Part shown: piece after piece, positions 1 to 10,105 of the stretch | Layout of the letters: each line of letters starts with the position of its first letter | Numbering within the stretch: the first letter of the stretch is position 1 | Source: Endozoicomonas numazuensis | Lineage (GTDB): Bacteria > Pseudomonadota > Gammaproteobacteria > Pseudomonadales > Endozoicomonadaceae | Assembly: GCF_000722635.1 (NCBI RefSeq) | Contig: NZ_JOKH01000001.1 | Coordinates: forward strand, 1,298,573 to 1,362,572 | Reading direction: 5' to 3' | Length of the DNA stretch: 64,000 nt | Translations under genes and position numbers: made by a program | Notes under the pieces: model-generated | What the model was told of the DNA's origin: nothing | What the model saw: only the letters and a program-made list of their open reading frames with translations | The model's database searches: none

Positions 1-207
1 GCCTGGACTGTTAACGAGAACACCGAAAATATCGGTGCCCGTCGTTTACACACTGTAATGGAGCGTTTGTTGGAAGAAGTCTCATACAGTGCTGCAGACC
101 TCTCCCTGGAACACAGCGAGTCACCGCTGCTGATTGATGCTGCGTATGTTAACGAGCATCTGGGTGAGCTGGTTCAGGACGAAGATCTGAGTCGTTATAT
201 TCTCTGA
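1..207 (+). CDS. hslU: HslU ATPase, C-terminal end (partial)
   Basis: This is the last 68 codons of the ATPase/unfoldase subunit of the HslUV (ClpYQ) protease. HslU unfolds substrates and feeds them to HslV in the cytoplasm. The reading frame is open from base 1 and ends at TGA 205-207. It shows the conserved sensor-2 stretch [17 protein letters not shown] and the typical terminus DLSRYIL, which docks into HslV in this family. The start lies outside the window, so hslV and most of hslU are not visible. Its last 59 bases overlap the 3' end of the convergent Wzz-like gene, an unusual arrangement. The family call is secure. Confidence 0.95.
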   Translation, partial: AWTVNENTENIGARRLHTVMERLLEEVSYSAADLSLEHSESPLLIDAAYVNEHLGELVQDEDLSRYIL

Positions 208-1393
208 TTGTCTCGTCGGTCATACTGGGATAATTATGGCCGGCTATTTTCTGTCTCTCTTTTCTATTGTTAATAGCGATGCGAATAAGAGCCAGGAAAA
301 CGCCGGCCATTAATCCAAGAATACCACCTAAAGCAATAATGAGTTTTTTGTTGGGTTTGGTGGGTGAGACAGGTACCAGAGCTGGCTGTTCAATAGTGGC
401 TGGTGTCATGGCAGAAAAATCAAGTTTCAGACTGTTAAGCTGTTTCAGTTCAAATACACGACCAGATACCCCTTTAATATACGGCTTGGATGCGTCTTCT
501 TCTAGTTTTGGATTGCTGTAAAAACGATATTTTTCAGTCCTGTTTCTAATAACATCAATCCTGGATTTAAGTAGTTTTTCTCCCAGTAAATAAGTGGCAC
601 CGTTAAGAATGGTGGCATTCACTTCAGTTGCTCTAAGCTCTGTTAAGCCGGCGGCTCTAGCCTGAGTTAAGGCTTCATCCAGCTCTGTAAGTCTCAGCGA
701 GTTACTTGAAACAAAGTTTGATTCCAGGTGTTCAATTTGAGTTTTTAATTTTTGATGCTGTACACGAACCTGTGCAGAAAAATCTGCTTGCATGGTTTGA
801 TTAAACTGTTCTCGTGCATAAGGCAGAATAATTGTATTGATTACTCGAGCTGTTTCTTCAGGGTTGTCAGATGTATAGTGAATTTGAGTTCGTTTCGTGC
901 TTTTATCAGATGAAATAGAAAGATTTGATAGAAATGCCTGGTAATTAGCTGCCAGTGATTTCTTGTCTTGAGGTTGTCCGGTTTCAGGGTCAGGCATAGC
1001 CAGTAATGACTGTTTAAAGGCATATCGGCTGGTAGCTGGACTGGTAAGGTATTTCAGATAGAGCTGGTAAGCTTTGTCTGGTGTCAGATAGTTATCTGTC
1101 TGTTGACTGCCTTTATCACTGCCTTTGACTTGGTTGGGAATGAAAGGCGTACTGCTGTTCCATGCTGCAAAGCTGGCTTCTGGAGATTCATTAATAATAG
1201 CCACAGAAGTGAAGCTTTTTGGGAGCATGAATGCAATCAGAGCGGCAGCAAAAAGAGCAGTCAATGTTGATGCAAGAATCAGCCATTTATGTGAAAAGAG
1301 CTTCTCTACCAACTCGAAAAGATCGATTTCATCATCAGGATAGTGGTTATGGTATAGCGAGTTTGGAGTCAGTGGGTTATTCATGCCTGACAT
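149..1393 (-). CDS. Wzz/chain-length-determinant domain protein
   Basis: A 414-residue inner-membrane protein of the polysaccharide co-polymerase (Wzz) type. Such proteins set the chain length of O-antigen or capsule polymers made by the Wzx/Wzy route. The N-terminal part has the family hallmark of an acidic cytoplasmic stretch ([15 protein letters not shown]) followed by a membrane helix at about residues 36-56. A long periplasmic helical region follows, then a Pro-rich segment (VSPTKPNKK) before the second membrane helix at about 352-372. The C-terminal cytoplasmic tail is about 40 residues and charged, with no Walker motif, so it is not a fused tyrosine kinase. No polysaccharide genes lie beside it. 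It sits between hslU and the DUF971 gene, which are adjacent in many relatives, so it is probably an inserted gene. Confidence 0.85.
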   Translation of the reverse strand: MSGMNNPLTPNSLYHNHYPDDEIDLFELVEKLFSHKWLILASTLTALFAAALIAFMLPKSFTSVAIINESPEASFAAWNSSTPFIPNQVKGSDKGSQQTDNYLTPDKAYQLYLKYLTSPATSRYAFKQSLLAMPDPETGQPQDKKSLAANYQAFLSNLSISSDKSTKRTQIHYTSDNPEETARVINTIILPYAREQFNQTMQADFSAQVRVQHQKLKTQIEHLESNFVSSNSLRLTELDEALTQARAAGLTELRATEVNATILNGATYLLGEKLLKSRIDVIRNRTEKYRFYSNPKLEEDASKPYIKGVSGRVFELKQLNSLKLDFSAMTPATIEQPALVPVSPTKPNKKLIIALGGILGLMAGVFLALIRIAINNRKERQKIAGHNYPSMTDETIREYNDSDLRPEPAHPDAR

Positions 1394-1684
1394 AAAATCC
1401 TTAAGGCTCGATTATAGATTAGTAACTTTGCCTTATTATCCTGAATATACAAGTCGATGTCTTCTGTGATTTCATGATTACCGGCTAATACAGTTGCCTA
1501 CAAGGCTAATGGAGCAACGATTATTTCCTGGCAATATTAGGTACTGTCGTCAAGAATCTTGCGAGTATATTCAGTTGAGTGCATTGAATAATAGGTTTGC
1601 ATACTGGTTTAATGCTTGATTTCCCCTTTGTTCTGGTAGGCTACGTTCTTCCTGGATTTTGATAATTTCAAATAGGTCCTCCAC

Positions 1685-2068
1685 ATGCAGCGTAAAATCC
1701 CTGAAGCATTGAACCTCCATAGACAGTCACAGCAGCTGGAGCTGAAGTACAGCTCGGAAGAAACCTATCAGCTCAGCAGTGAAATGCTTCGTGTCCACAG
1801 CCCTTCTGCGGAGGTCAGGGGGCACGGTAATCCTGTACTGCAAACGGGTAAAAAGCAGGTTCAGATCACCAGTATGGAAATGGTGGGCCATTATGCGATT
1901 AAAATTCACTTTAGTGATGGACACGACAGTGGTATCTACGATTGGGGCTACCTGTACGACCTTTGCAGAAACCAGCAGAAATACTGGGAGGCTTATCTTG
2001 AAAAGCTTCATCAGGCGGGCGAGAGCAGGGAGCCTGATACGGACGTGGTTAAACTGATGATCAGTTGA
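1685..2068 (+). CDS. DUF971 domain protein (gamma-butyrobetaine hydroxylase N-terminal-like)
   Basis: A 127-residue small protein with the DUF971 fold, a zinc-containing domain also found at the N terminus of gamma-butyrobetaine hydroxylases. The domain is recognisable from EMLRVHSPSAEVRGHG near residue 38 and FSDGHDSGIYDWGYLYDLC at about 77-95. In many gammaproteobacteria this gene lies directly after hslVU, and its function there is unknown. Here the link is broken by the Wzz-like gene on the opposite strand. The start is the ATG at 1685, preceded by a weak AGG at 1675-1677. Its 3' end overlaps the convergent secreted hypothetical gene by 8 bases. Confidence 0.88.
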   Translation: MQRKIPEALNLHRQSQQLELKYSSEETYQLSSEMLRVHSPSAEVRGHGNPVLQTGKKQVQITSMEMVGHYAIKIHFSDGHDSGIYDWGYLYDLCRNQQKYWEAYLEKLHQAGESREPDTDVVKLMIS

Positions 2069-2546
2069 ACAATGAACCTTTGGGTTTCCAGAGGAAAACA
2101 GCTTTATCCCAGGGACATTCATAGAGCTGCATCATGGTTTTTTCGTTATGAGTCATGACTACCTGATAAGTGATAGATTCTCTCTGGGGTTTGCTGGTGA
2201 GGATGATAGTGGCAGGCCTACTCATCAGAACAGGAGTTCCACCCAGATTTCGAGTCTGCTGGTAGAGAATGTTCATGATGGTGGTAATGCTTCCGTCGTC
2301 TGGATCGTACGAGAAATTTTCGTTAAATGAAATTCTGTAAGTGCGGTTATCTGCAGGCAGGTCACTGATATTTTTACTCAGTTTGCAGTTATTCAGATCC
2401 AGATAGCCTGTGGGAGCACGGTTGCTTTTTACGGCAGACAGCAGCCAGCGGTGTCCCATGATTTTTGAGTTGGGCAGTGCCTGGGCTACAACGGGCATGA
2501 GTATAGCCAGTATCGTCAGTATTTTTACCCGGTATGAAGTTCTCAT
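2061..2546 (-). CDS. Secreted hypothetical protein
   Basis: A 161-residue protein of unrecognised family. The first 23 residues form a plausible Sec signal peptide (MRTSYRVKILTILAILMPVV, then AQA before the predicted cut), so it should act in the periplasm or be exported. The mature part is mainly beta-type with two Cys residues (NNCKLSK and LYECPW), which could form a disulphide. The general look, a short extracytoplasmic domain that ends in a WKPKG-type motif, recalls META/HslJ-like small secreted proteins, but I cannot assign a family. The gene converges on the DUF971 gene with an 8-base overlap. Coding is supported by the signal peptide and by sensible amino-acid composition. Confidence 0.75.
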   Translation of the reverse strand: MRTSYRVKILTILAILMPVVAQALPNSKIMGHRWLLSAVKSNRAPTGYLDLNNCKLSKNISDLPADNRTYRISFNENFSYDPDDGSITTIMNILYQQTRNLGGTPVLMSRPATIILTSKPQRESITYQVVMTHNEKTMMQLYECPWDKAVFLWKPKGSLFN

Positions 2547-2728
2547 GTCTGCTTTTCTTCAGAATTAGCTTTCTGAACACTGTATCGGCCACTTGACCTG
2601 AAAATTTCATAGTTGAGGTTTGTCCTGCTTCGTTCATGTCTCAGTCACAGCTCGATTAGAATTTTTCTGTACCAACTTGTAACGCAGTGACTCTCTGTAT
2701 ATCCTTTGTGCCTTTTAAAATCGTCTAA

Positions 2729-3421
<693 letters not shown>

Positions 3422-3460
3422 TACGCTTTTGAAACCACATCGCAAGATGTGTATTTAAGA

Positions 3461-3486
3461 AAAAGGACGCTTGTGCGTCCTTTTTT
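3461..3486 (+). terminator. Rho-independent terminator of adk
   Basis: The arms AAAAGGACGC (3461-3470) and GCGTCCTTTT (3475-3484) form a perfect 10-bp stem with a 4-base loop, and T residues follow. It ends adk before tsaB. Confidence 0.9.
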
Positions 3487-3573
3487 ACGTTTTCAGGATA
3501 CTCTCTCATGATCGGACAACTATATAATGCGCCGTTGAATGCATGAGATGCACCTATCTACAGAGATACTTTG

Positions 3574-4245
3574 ATGAAAATTCTGGCTCTTGATACCGCT
3601 ACAGAAGCCTGTTCAGTTGCATTGAACCTGAATGGTGAGATTGTTGAGCATTTTGAGTTGCTGCCCAGAAGACATAGTCGTGAGCTACTGGGAATGATCG
3701 ACAATCTACTGAAAAAGCAGAATGTCAGCTTGTCTGATCTCGATGCTTTGGCTTTTGGCTGTGGGCCCGGTGCATTCACAGGACTCAGAGTCGCTACGGC
3801 TATGGTGCAGGGGCTTGCCTTTGCTATTGATAAACCGGTCGTACAGGTATCAACACTAAGAGCTCTGGCTCAGGAAGGTCTCAGGGTGCATCAATCAAAC
3901 GCTGTGTTGGCGGCTATTGATGCCCGTATGGGAGAAGTGTACTGGGGAGCCTTCAAGGCCAAAGACGGACTGATGCAACCTGTTATTAACGAGAGGGTCA
4001 TAGCTCCTGAGCGGGTGATCGTACCTGAAGGTGAAGAAAACTGGTTGGGGATGGGAACAGGTTGGCAGTTCGAGGATCAGCTGGCTGCCAAAACAATTAA
4101 TTGTTTTCCTGATGCTTATCCCAGGGCGGCAGATATAGCAATTCTGGCAGCAGCCGATTTTAACGAAGGGCATGCTGTACCTGCCGAAAGAACCAGGCCT
4201 GTTTATCTCAGAGATAAGGTAGCGCTCAAAAAAAGTGAACGATAA
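3574..4245 (+). CDS. tsaB: tRNA threonylcarbamoyladenosine biosynthesis protein TsaB
   Basis: TsaB (formerly YeaZ), 223 residues, is the scaffold partner of TsaD in the complex that adds threonylcarbamoyl to A37 of ANN-decoding tRNAs. It has the ASKHA-fold start MKILALDTATEACSVAL and the FGCGPGAFTGLRVA segment at about residues 62-75, both typical of TsaB and distinct from the metal-binding TsaD. The ATG at 3574 is preferred to an in-frame TTG one codon upstream. The gene follows the adk terminator, and a TATAAT at 3523-3528 could be its -10 box. The length fits the family (about 230 residues). Confidence 0.93.
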   Translation: MKILALDTATEACSVALNLNGEIVEHFELLPRRHSRELLGMIDNLLKKQNVSLSDLDALAFGCGPGAFTGLRVATAMVQGLAFAIDKPVVQVSTLRALAQEGLRVHQSNAVLAAIDARMGEVYWGAFKAKDGLMQPVINERVIAPERVIVPEGEENWLGMGTGWQFEDQLAAKTINCFPDAYPRAADIAILAAADFNEGHAVPAERTRPVYLRDKVALKKSER

Positions 4246-4361
4246 AAATCATTCACTTCACTGATAACAGTTATAGTCCTGAAGTGCCAAGGTTTCTCAT
4301 CAATGAGGTCGGCTTTGAAACCTGCAAGGACTGATATTACCCAGTAAAGGGAGATGCTATC

Positions 4362-5165
4362 GTGGATAGCCTTCAGATTATTATTCTTGCTCTGCTTCAG
4401 GGCGTTACTGAGTTTCTGCCGATTTCCAGTTCAGGTCATTTGATTTTGCCAGCACAGCTGCTGGGATGGAGTGATCAGGGGTTAGCATTTGATGTTGCCG
4501 TTCATATAGGTACCCTGGTGGCTGTTGTAGGGTATTTTAGAAAAGATCTGATTCGGATTGGCCTGGACTGGTTTGGGTCTTTAAGTGGTAAAGGTTCAAC
4601 GGTGAATAGCCGCTTGGGGTGGTATCTGATTTTTGCTACCTTGCCAGCTATTCTGGTTGGCTTTTTATTAAAATCTATGGGCTTGGACGAAGCCATGCGC
4701 AGTATCGCAGTGATTGCTGGTACTACCTTGATATTCGGTGCTCTTTTGGGCTGGGCCGACTACAAGGGGAAAAAAATACAGCCTATAGAAAAGCTGACTT
4801 TTCGTCAGGCTATGATTATCGGGTTGGCTCAGGCTGTTGCCTTGATTCCGGGAACCTCCCGTTCTGGCATTACCATTACCGCAGGCCTCATGCTCGGAAT
4901 GACTCGTGAGGCAGCCGCCCGCTTTTCGTTCCTGCTTTCCATTCCCGTGATTTTGGGAGCCGGGTTGCTCCTGACGCTGGATCTGGTGAAAGCCACAGAG
5001 CCGGTAAACTGGAATGTTCTGTTCTCTGGTGCATTGGTCGCGGCAGTCAGTGCCTGGATCTGTATTTACTTCTTCCTGTCTTTTATCAATCGAATCGGGT
5101 TGATGCCTTTTGTGATTTATCGCTTTATTCTTGGTGCGGTATTGATTGCAGTGATGGTTGTTTAA
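4362..5165 (+). CDS. uppP: Undecaprenyl-diphosphatase (BacA/UppP)
   Basis: A 267-residue polytopic inner-membrane phosphatase that converts undecaprenyl pyrophosphate to undecaprenyl phosphate. This recycles the lipid carrier of peptidoglycan and surface polysaccharides, and the enzyme confers bacitracin tolerance. Both catalytic signatures are present: LLQGVTEFLPISSSGHL at residues 12-28 and PGTSRSG at about 165-171. About seven to eight membrane helices can be followed. The start is a GTG at 4362, supported by AAAGGGAG at 4347-4354. A strong terminator follows the stop, so it is probably a single-gene unit. Confidence 0.96.
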   Translation: MDSLQIIILALLQGVTEFLPISSSGHLILPAQLLGWSDQGLAFDVAVHIGTLVAVVGYFRKDLIRIGLDWFGSLSGKGSTVNSRLGWYLIFATLPAILVGFLLKSMGLDEAMRSIAVIAGTTLIFGALLGWADYKGKKIQPIEKLTFRQAMIIGLAQAVALIPGTSRSGITITAGLMLGMTREAAARFSFLLSIPVILGAGLLLTLDLVKATEPVNWNVLFSGALVAAVSAWICIYFFLSFINRIGLMPFVIYRFILGAVLIAVMVV

Positions 5166-5189
5166 CCGTACTTATTTTCAGAGTCAGAT

Positions 5190-5226
5190 ATAAAACCACC
5201 TTTTCAGTTTGAATGGGTGGTTTTAT
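5190..5226 (+). terminator. Terminator after uppP
   Basis: The arms ATAAAACCACC (5190-5200) and GGTGGTTTTAT (5216-5226) are perfectly complementary over 11 bp with a 15-base loop. The A and T ends would allow termination in either direction. Confidence 0.85.
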
Positions 5227-5454
5227 CGGTGAATTAAAGTTCACATTTTTTTTTGAAAAAGTGGCTTTATTTTCAGTTTGTAAATTCCAGTTGATCATTT
5301 GCTTAAACAGGCTTTACTTCTCATAGATAGCAATTAAGGGCAGGTCAGGCAAGACTGTACCTGCTTCAGATTTATAGGGATGAAAAATTTTTTCACCCTT
5401 ATAAACGCGATGAGAAAATAATGCTTAATCCAAAGCTGTTTCTGAGGATTTGAT

Positions 5455-6114
5455 ATGACTCTGAGAATTAATGATGTTGCCCCGGATTTTACGGCTCAAA
5501 CCACCCGTGGCTCTATCCGGTTTCATGACTGGATAGGTGATTCATGGGCTATTTTGTTCTCCCATCCAAAAGACTTTACTCCGGTCTGCACAACGGAGTT
5601 GGGTTATATGGCGCGTCTGCAGCCTGAGTTTGAGCGGCGGAACTGCAAGATTATTGGCTTGAGTGTGGATCCGGTTGATGACCATGAACGTTGGGCCAGA
5701 GATATTGAAGAAACTCAGGGTTACCTGCCACAGTACCCAATGATTGGTGATACAGATCTTAATGTTGCCAAGTTATATAGCATGCTGCCAGCTGATGCGG
5801 GAGAAAGCTCTGAGGGGAGAACTGCTGCTACTAATGCGACGGTTAGAACTGTGTTTATTATTGGTCCTGACAAGCAGATTAAGCTAATGATGACCTATCC
5901 AATGACCACTGGCAGGAATTTCGATGAAATACTTCGGTCATTGGATTCGATTCAACTGACCAGCAGGCACACAGTCGCAACCCCTGTGAACTGGCAGCCT
6001 GGTGAAGATGTGATTATTCCCCCTGCGGTCACAGAAGAAGAAGCCAAAAAGAAATTTCCGGAAGGGTGGAAGACCCTAAAACCTTATCTCAGAGTGGTCG
6101 CACAGCCAGATTAG
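5455..6114 (+). CDS. Peroxiredoxin, 1-Cys (Prx6/AhpC-TSA) type
   Basis: A 219-residue thiol peroxidase that reduces hydrogen peroxide and organic hydroperoxides. The peroxidatic Cys is in DFTPVCTTELG at about residue 47, and the catalytic Arg lies in the conserved region near TVRTVFIIGPDK. The long C-terminal dimerisation domain (PGEDVIIPPAV at about 184-194, then FPEGWKTLKPYLR) places it in the Prx6 subfamily. No resolving Cys is present in the usual 2-Cys position, so the 1-Cys mechanism is likely. A terminator follows at 6144-6172, so the gene is probably transcribed alone. Confidence 0.93.
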   Translation: MTLRINDVAPDFTAQTTRGSIRFHDWIGDSWAILFSHPKDFTPVCTTELGYMARLQPEFERRNCKIIGLSVDPVDDHERWARDIEETQGYLPQYPMIGDTDLNVAKLYSMLPADAGESSEGRTAATNATVRTVFIIGPDKQIKLMMTYPMTTGRNFDEILRSLDSIQLTSRHTVATPVNWQPGEDVIIPPAVTEEEAKKKFPEGWKTLKPYLRVVAQPD

Positions 6115-6143
6115 TCTCTGGTTCTTTCCTTATTTGTATACAG

Positions 6144-6172
6144 CAGCAGGCACAGCCTGCTGTTTTTTTTTT
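6144..6172 (+). terminator. Terminator after peroxiredoxin gene
   Basis: The stem CAGCAGG (6144-6150) / CCTGCTG (6156-6162) has a 5-base loop and is followed by ten T residues. Confidence 0.9.
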
Positions 6173-6353
6173 ACCGTGAAACAATTCTGCATTCCTGAGG
6201 GTGGCGAAAAATGGTTTCAGGTGCTGATGATTGATTTATGGCTTGAGTTATTCTAAATGACCGCGTTGTTCAATGAGTGATGATTTCAAGTTTTTAAACA
6301 CCCAAGCAGTGTTAAAATCCTGCTCATCTCGAAAATTTGTGAGCTGAAGGCGA

Positions 6354-7142
6354 ATGGCCCGTTCTGTCGTTGTACAAAATCATCAAGATCCTGTTAAGCA
6401 GGCCTATCTGGATACACTGCTTCAAGCAATGGATGGAGCTTGTTTGATATCGGATGCAGATAGCTGTCCGGAAGGCACTCTTATTCTTGGGTTTGAAGAT
6501 GAGCGACTTTCGTTGAAACGTGTCAGCGGCAAAGAGAAGCCCATCAGTGTTGATTTTGTTGGTGGTAAAGCGGGTCATCGACGCAAGTATGGTGGCGGGA
6601 AAGGGCAAGACATCGCCAAAGCTGTAGGGTTGAATAAAGGTGCTAAACCCCGTGTTCTGGATGCAACGGGAGGACTGGGGCGAGATGCTTTCGTTCTTGC
6701 CAGTCTTGGTTGTCAGGTCACTGTGATCGAGCGCTCTCCGGTTATTGCTGCACTGCTTGAAGACGGCATTAGACGCGCTATGGAGGATCCGGAAATTTCA
6801 GAGATCGCTACACGTATGCAGTTGATTAAAAATGACAGCCGTCGTGCAATGGAGTCTGAGCTGGCTTCAGGGGAGCAGTTTGATGTTGTCTATCTGGATC
6901 CCATGTTTCCGCATAAAGAGAAGTCAGCTGAAGTAAAAAAAGAAATGAAAGTTTTTCAGGATCTTTTATCAGGAGATCCGGATGCTGACGAACTTCTTGC
7001 GCCTGCTCTGCAACTGGCTCGATTCCGGGTGGTGGTTAAAAGACCCCGGCTATCTCCGGAACTGGGTAATGTTGCGCCGACGTATAAACTCGAGGGCAAG
7101 GCATGCAGATACGATATCCATGCTCTGAAGGCTTTTGAGTAA
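6354..7142 (+). CDS. rsmJ: 16S rRNA (guanine1516-N2)-methyltransferase RsmJ
   Basis: A 262-residue SAM-dependent methyltransferase (formerly YhiQ) that methylates G1516 of 16S rRNA. The family marks are VDFVGGKAGHRRKYGGGKGQ at about residues 67-86, the SAM-binding motif DATGGLGRDAFVLASLG at about 103-119, and the catalytic-type motif YLDPMFPHKEKSA at about 180-192. The ATG at 6354 is preceded by GAAGGCG at 6346-6352. It converges on plsB, and an inverted repeat at 7166-7202 lies between them. Confidence 0.95.
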   Translation: MARSVVVQNHQDPVKQAYLDTLLQAMDGACLISDADSCPEGTLILGFEDERLSLKRVSGKEKPISVDFVGGKAGHRRKYGGGKGQDIAKAVGLNKGAKPRVLDATGGLGRDAFVLASLGCQVTVIERSPVIAALLEDGIRRAMEDPEISEIATRMQLIKNDSRRAMESELASGEQFDVVYLDPMFPHKEKSAEVKKEMKVFQDLLSGDPDADELLAPALQLARFRVVVKRPRLSPELGNVAPTYKLEGKACRYDIHALKAFE

Positions 7143-7165
7143 AAGATTTATTGTTCTTCTGATTC

Positions 7166-7202
7166 ATCTTTCACCATCCCATAGTGAGACGGTGAAAGAT
7201 GA
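7166..7202. terminator. Hairpin between convergent rsmJ and plsB
   Basis: CATCTTTCACC (7166-7176) pairs perfectly with GGTGAAAGATG (7192-7202) around a 15-base loop. It has no strong T tract, so it is a likely but weaker bidirectional terminator. Confidence 0.55.
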
Positions 7203-7236
7203 GGCGTGCCCTTGAAGGTCGAGGTCCGGAAGTGGA

Positions 7237-9717
7237 TTAATGCTCTTCGATGGGTGCAGGCTGTGTCTTGGTTGTCTGCAGAATGCTGTGACGCACTTCG
7301 CTGGTCAGAACCTTAAAGGCTTCATCGGCAACCATTTTGACTTCATTGCCAAAATTAAGCTTATTGGTTTGAGTAATCTCGACCACATTATTCAGTCGTA
7401 GTTGCTCGATAAAGTTTTTGAACAATGCCTTGTCAAAGAACTCGGGGGCGTTCAACCCGTGAATAATTGACAGCCTCTGAGCCAGATCGCGACTCTGGTT
7501 TTCCAGTATTTCCTGCTCAATGCTGCCGCTGCCATTACTGATCAGCAGGCTTATGACCATGAAAAAGCGCTCAAGAGTCTGCGCGATGGCACGGGAAAGA
7601 ACCGTCAAGGTGACATACTGAGCAGAACTGTGCTCAGGCTGTCGGTAGTAACCTTCGTGATCACTGATAATCAGCCCTTCACTTTCCAACGTATCCAGCC
7701 ATTTTGCGACTACTTTCAGAAAGCCCCTCTCACTCCATTTAAGGAAGAGTTCGGACTTTAGATAAGGGTATAAAATGGAGCAAACCCGGAATATTTCTCT
7801 CTGTGTCATGGCACTGTTATTGATAAACAAACAACTCAGTAGGGAAGGAACTGCAAACATATGCAGAACGTTATTCCGGTAATAGGTCATCATTACCGCT
7901 GTTTTTTCATCAAGAGTGTAAACATCACCCAGAGAATCACTGAACTTGTTGAGAACATCCAGCTTTTCGACATATCGGATAACACTGTGACCATCCATGT
8001 CGGTAATAACCGTTTTGTCACTGTATGGGGATTTTTTGAGCAGCCGCAGGTAGATTTCTATCAGCAATACCAGCTCTTGTTCACCCAGAGCGTGACGAGG
8101 AGTTGAAAGCAGGGCCATGGAAACCAGGTTAACCGGGTTGATGACTGCGGCTGAGTTAATCTCACTGGCAATATTGAAAGCGAGTGTATTGGTGGTTTTT
8201 TTCAGCCACTCCGGCTTAAAACTGTCTGATAGCTCTTCCTGCCACTGTGGTACTTCTTTATCCAGAAAATCACCCATGCTGATGGGGTTTCCGAAGTTGA
8301 TCCAGGCTTTACCAAACTGATCTTTCAAGGCGGCCAGAGTACGGACAACGTCCAGAGGAGACTCTTTTTTCTTACTCTTGCCTCTCAGTTCACCCATATA
8401 GGTGCTGACTTCCAGTAACTTTTCATAGCCGATGTATACCGGTACAAAAAGCACCGGCTTGCGGTTGTCTCTCAAATAGCTTCTCAAACTGATTGAGAGC
8501 ATGCCGGTTTTTGGGTTCAGAGTCCGTCCTGTTCTGGAACGGCCACCTTCAACAAAGTATTCAATCGGAAAGCCACGACTCGAGAGAGTATGCATGTATT
8601 CATGAAAGACTGCGCTGTACAGAGGGTTACCTCTGAATGTTCTTCTCATGAAGAAAGCACCGCCCTTACGAAGAATGGTGCCAACGACGGGCATGTTCAG
8701 ATTGATACCGGCCGCAATATGGGGAGGCGTAAGGCCTTCGTAATACAAGGCGTATGAAAGCAACAAATAGTCGATATGGCTTCGGTGGCAAGGCACATAA
8801 ACAATACTGTGTTTCTGGGAGAGCTCTTTGATGGGCTCGACATTATTGATTGATACGCCGTCGTACAGTTTATTCCAGAACCAGGTCAGCAGGATGTCCA
8901 TAAACCTGAGCACCGGGTAAGAGTAGTCTGAAGCTATTTCGTTCGCATATTGTCGTGCTTTCGTTTCTGCTTCAACCAGGGTGACTTCCTGGGCGGCGGC
9001 TTCAGCTTCAATGGCTTTACGAAGCTGGGGAGTATGAATCAGACCGTTGACCAGTATTCTTCGATGAGAAAGGTCGGGACCAATGACCGACTCCCTGAGT
9101 TGGCGAAAGTGTACTCTGAGAATACGGCCCACTTTTCGCAGTGTTCTGGAATGCTCCTGACCTTCGTCCACCATGTCTCTAAGGGACATGGACGGGTTGA
9201 AGTGAACCATGGTCTGTCTACCGTGTAGCAGAATAGCCATGAATTTACTGAACCGACCACCAAGGCTGAAGTTCCAATCAAACAGAAGCTTGAGGGCAGA
9301 CTGCTCTTTATCCGGAGCACGTCCCCAAAAAATACTGACAGGTACCAGTTGCACATCCTGACCCGGATGTTCCTCGGTTTCCTTGAGTAGGTTCTCAAGG
9401 GTGTCTGCAGCTTCCGGGTGTTCTCTCTGAAGCAGAACACCTCTTTGCTGGGTCAGATAAAAATAGGCTTGATCACCGCTCTTACGATCCTTGTGAATAA
9501 ACGCATAGGGTCTTGGAAGGCCAGCTTTTCGGCACTCCTGCTCAACCACCATAAGATCAGACAGTGAGCGGTTGCGAAGAACATAGCAGACAGGTTTGTC
9601 TGGCTGAATCCCAAGGCTTTCTGCGGTGTTGTTATGAACAGTAGTTCTAACCCATGTGAACAACAGCTTTCTCAAGCTGTGAAACAAAAAGCGACTGAGA
9701 GTATTGGGTTTGTGCAT
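7237..9717 (-). CDS. plsB: Glycerol-3-phosphate 1-O-acyltransferase PlsB
   Basis: An 826-residue inner-membrane-associated acyltransferase that attaches the first acyl chain to sn-glycerol-3-phosphate in phospholipid synthesis. The HX4D active-site motif is in VPCHRSHIDYLLLSY at about residues 302-316. The glycerol-3-phosphate binding block FVEGGRSRTGRTLNPKTGM lies at about 384-402, followed by VLFVPVYIGYEK. The length matches the E. coli enzyme (807 residues). The gene is followed by a weak hairpin and converges on rsmJ. No partner genes are co-transcribed. Confidence 0.97.
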   Translation of the reverse strand: MHKPNTLSRFLFHSLRKLLFTWVRTTVHNNTAESLGIQPDKPVCYVLRNRSLSDLMVVEQECRKAGLPRPYAFIHKDRKSGDQAYFYLTQQRGVLLQREHPEAADTLENLLKETEEHPGQDVQLVPVSIFWGRAPDKEQSALKLLFDWNFSLGGRFSKFMAILLHGRQTMVHFNPSMSLRDMVDEGQEHSRTLRKVGRILRVHFRQLRESVIGPDLSHRRILVNGLIHTPQLRKAIEAEAAAQEVTLVEAETKARQYANEIASDYSYPVLRFMDILLTWFWNKLYDGVSINNVEPIKELSQKHSIVYVPCHRSHIDYLLLSYALYYEGLTPPHIAAGINLNMPVVGTILRKGGAFFMRRTFRGNPLYSAVFHEYMHTLSSRGFPIEYFVEGGRSRTGRTLNPKTGMLSISLRSYLRDNRKPVLFVPVYIGYEKLLEVSTYMGELRGKSKKKESPLDVVRTLAALKDQFGKAWINFGNPISMGDFLDKEVPQWQEELSDSFKPEWLKKTTNTLAFNIASEINSAAVINPVNLVSMALLSTPRHALGEQELVLLIEIYLRLLKKSPYSDKTVITDMDGHSVIRYVEKLDVLNKFSDSLGDVYTLDEKTAVMMTYYRNNVLHMFAVPSLLSCLFINNSAMTQREIFRVCSILYPYLKSELFLKWSERGFLKVVAKWLDTLESEGLIISDHEGYYRQPEHSSAQYVTLTVLSRAIAQTLERFFMVISLLISNGSGSIEQEILENQSRDLAQRLSIIHGLNAPEFFDKALFKNFIEQLRLNNVVEITQTNKLNFGNEVKMVADEAFKVLTSEVRHSILQTTKTQPAPIEEH

Positions 9718-10105
9718 GGAGCGGGCCGCGGCCTGAAATCAAGAGGGTAAATGACAATTTTATCATGAAAATACGGCTTTACTCGCAACTCAAGAGAAAC
9801 GAAGTCCAAGCATGTATGATCAATTAGATAGAAGCCGGGCAGTCTATTCTCTGTCAGGCTCCTAGCCGCCTTAGAGAAAATATCGTTGTATCCGTGAGCC
9901 TTTAGTGTGAATGATCAGGCTGGACGACATTTCCAGGACAAAGCTGGCTTAATCGGAGGATTCTAGCTTGAATATAGGCGGTGGCGCAAAGAAGAAAGTG
10001 TTTATCTTGCAAGATAGAGTAGAACGAACGTGAGGCTTTGAGTCTTCTGGCCATTTAGACAACTAGCCAGAGAAGCGGTATTGCCCCTCTGGATGTCCAA
10101 ATATT
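9718..10105. other. Intergenic region with a solo foldback-element end
   Basis: A 388-bp gap between plsB and the small gene after dapE. The only structure I can support is at 9845-9865, a 21-bp match with one mismatch (G to T) to the terminal inverted repeat of the foldback elements at 12026-12193 and 61262-61455. No matching opposite end was found nearby. The rest has no convincing gene. Confidence 0.6.

Noticed and set aside
9968-10033. A 21-codon frame from TTG with a good GGAGG upstream
   Set aside because: It is too short, with no partner gene or recognisable product; the ribosome-like site alone is not enough.
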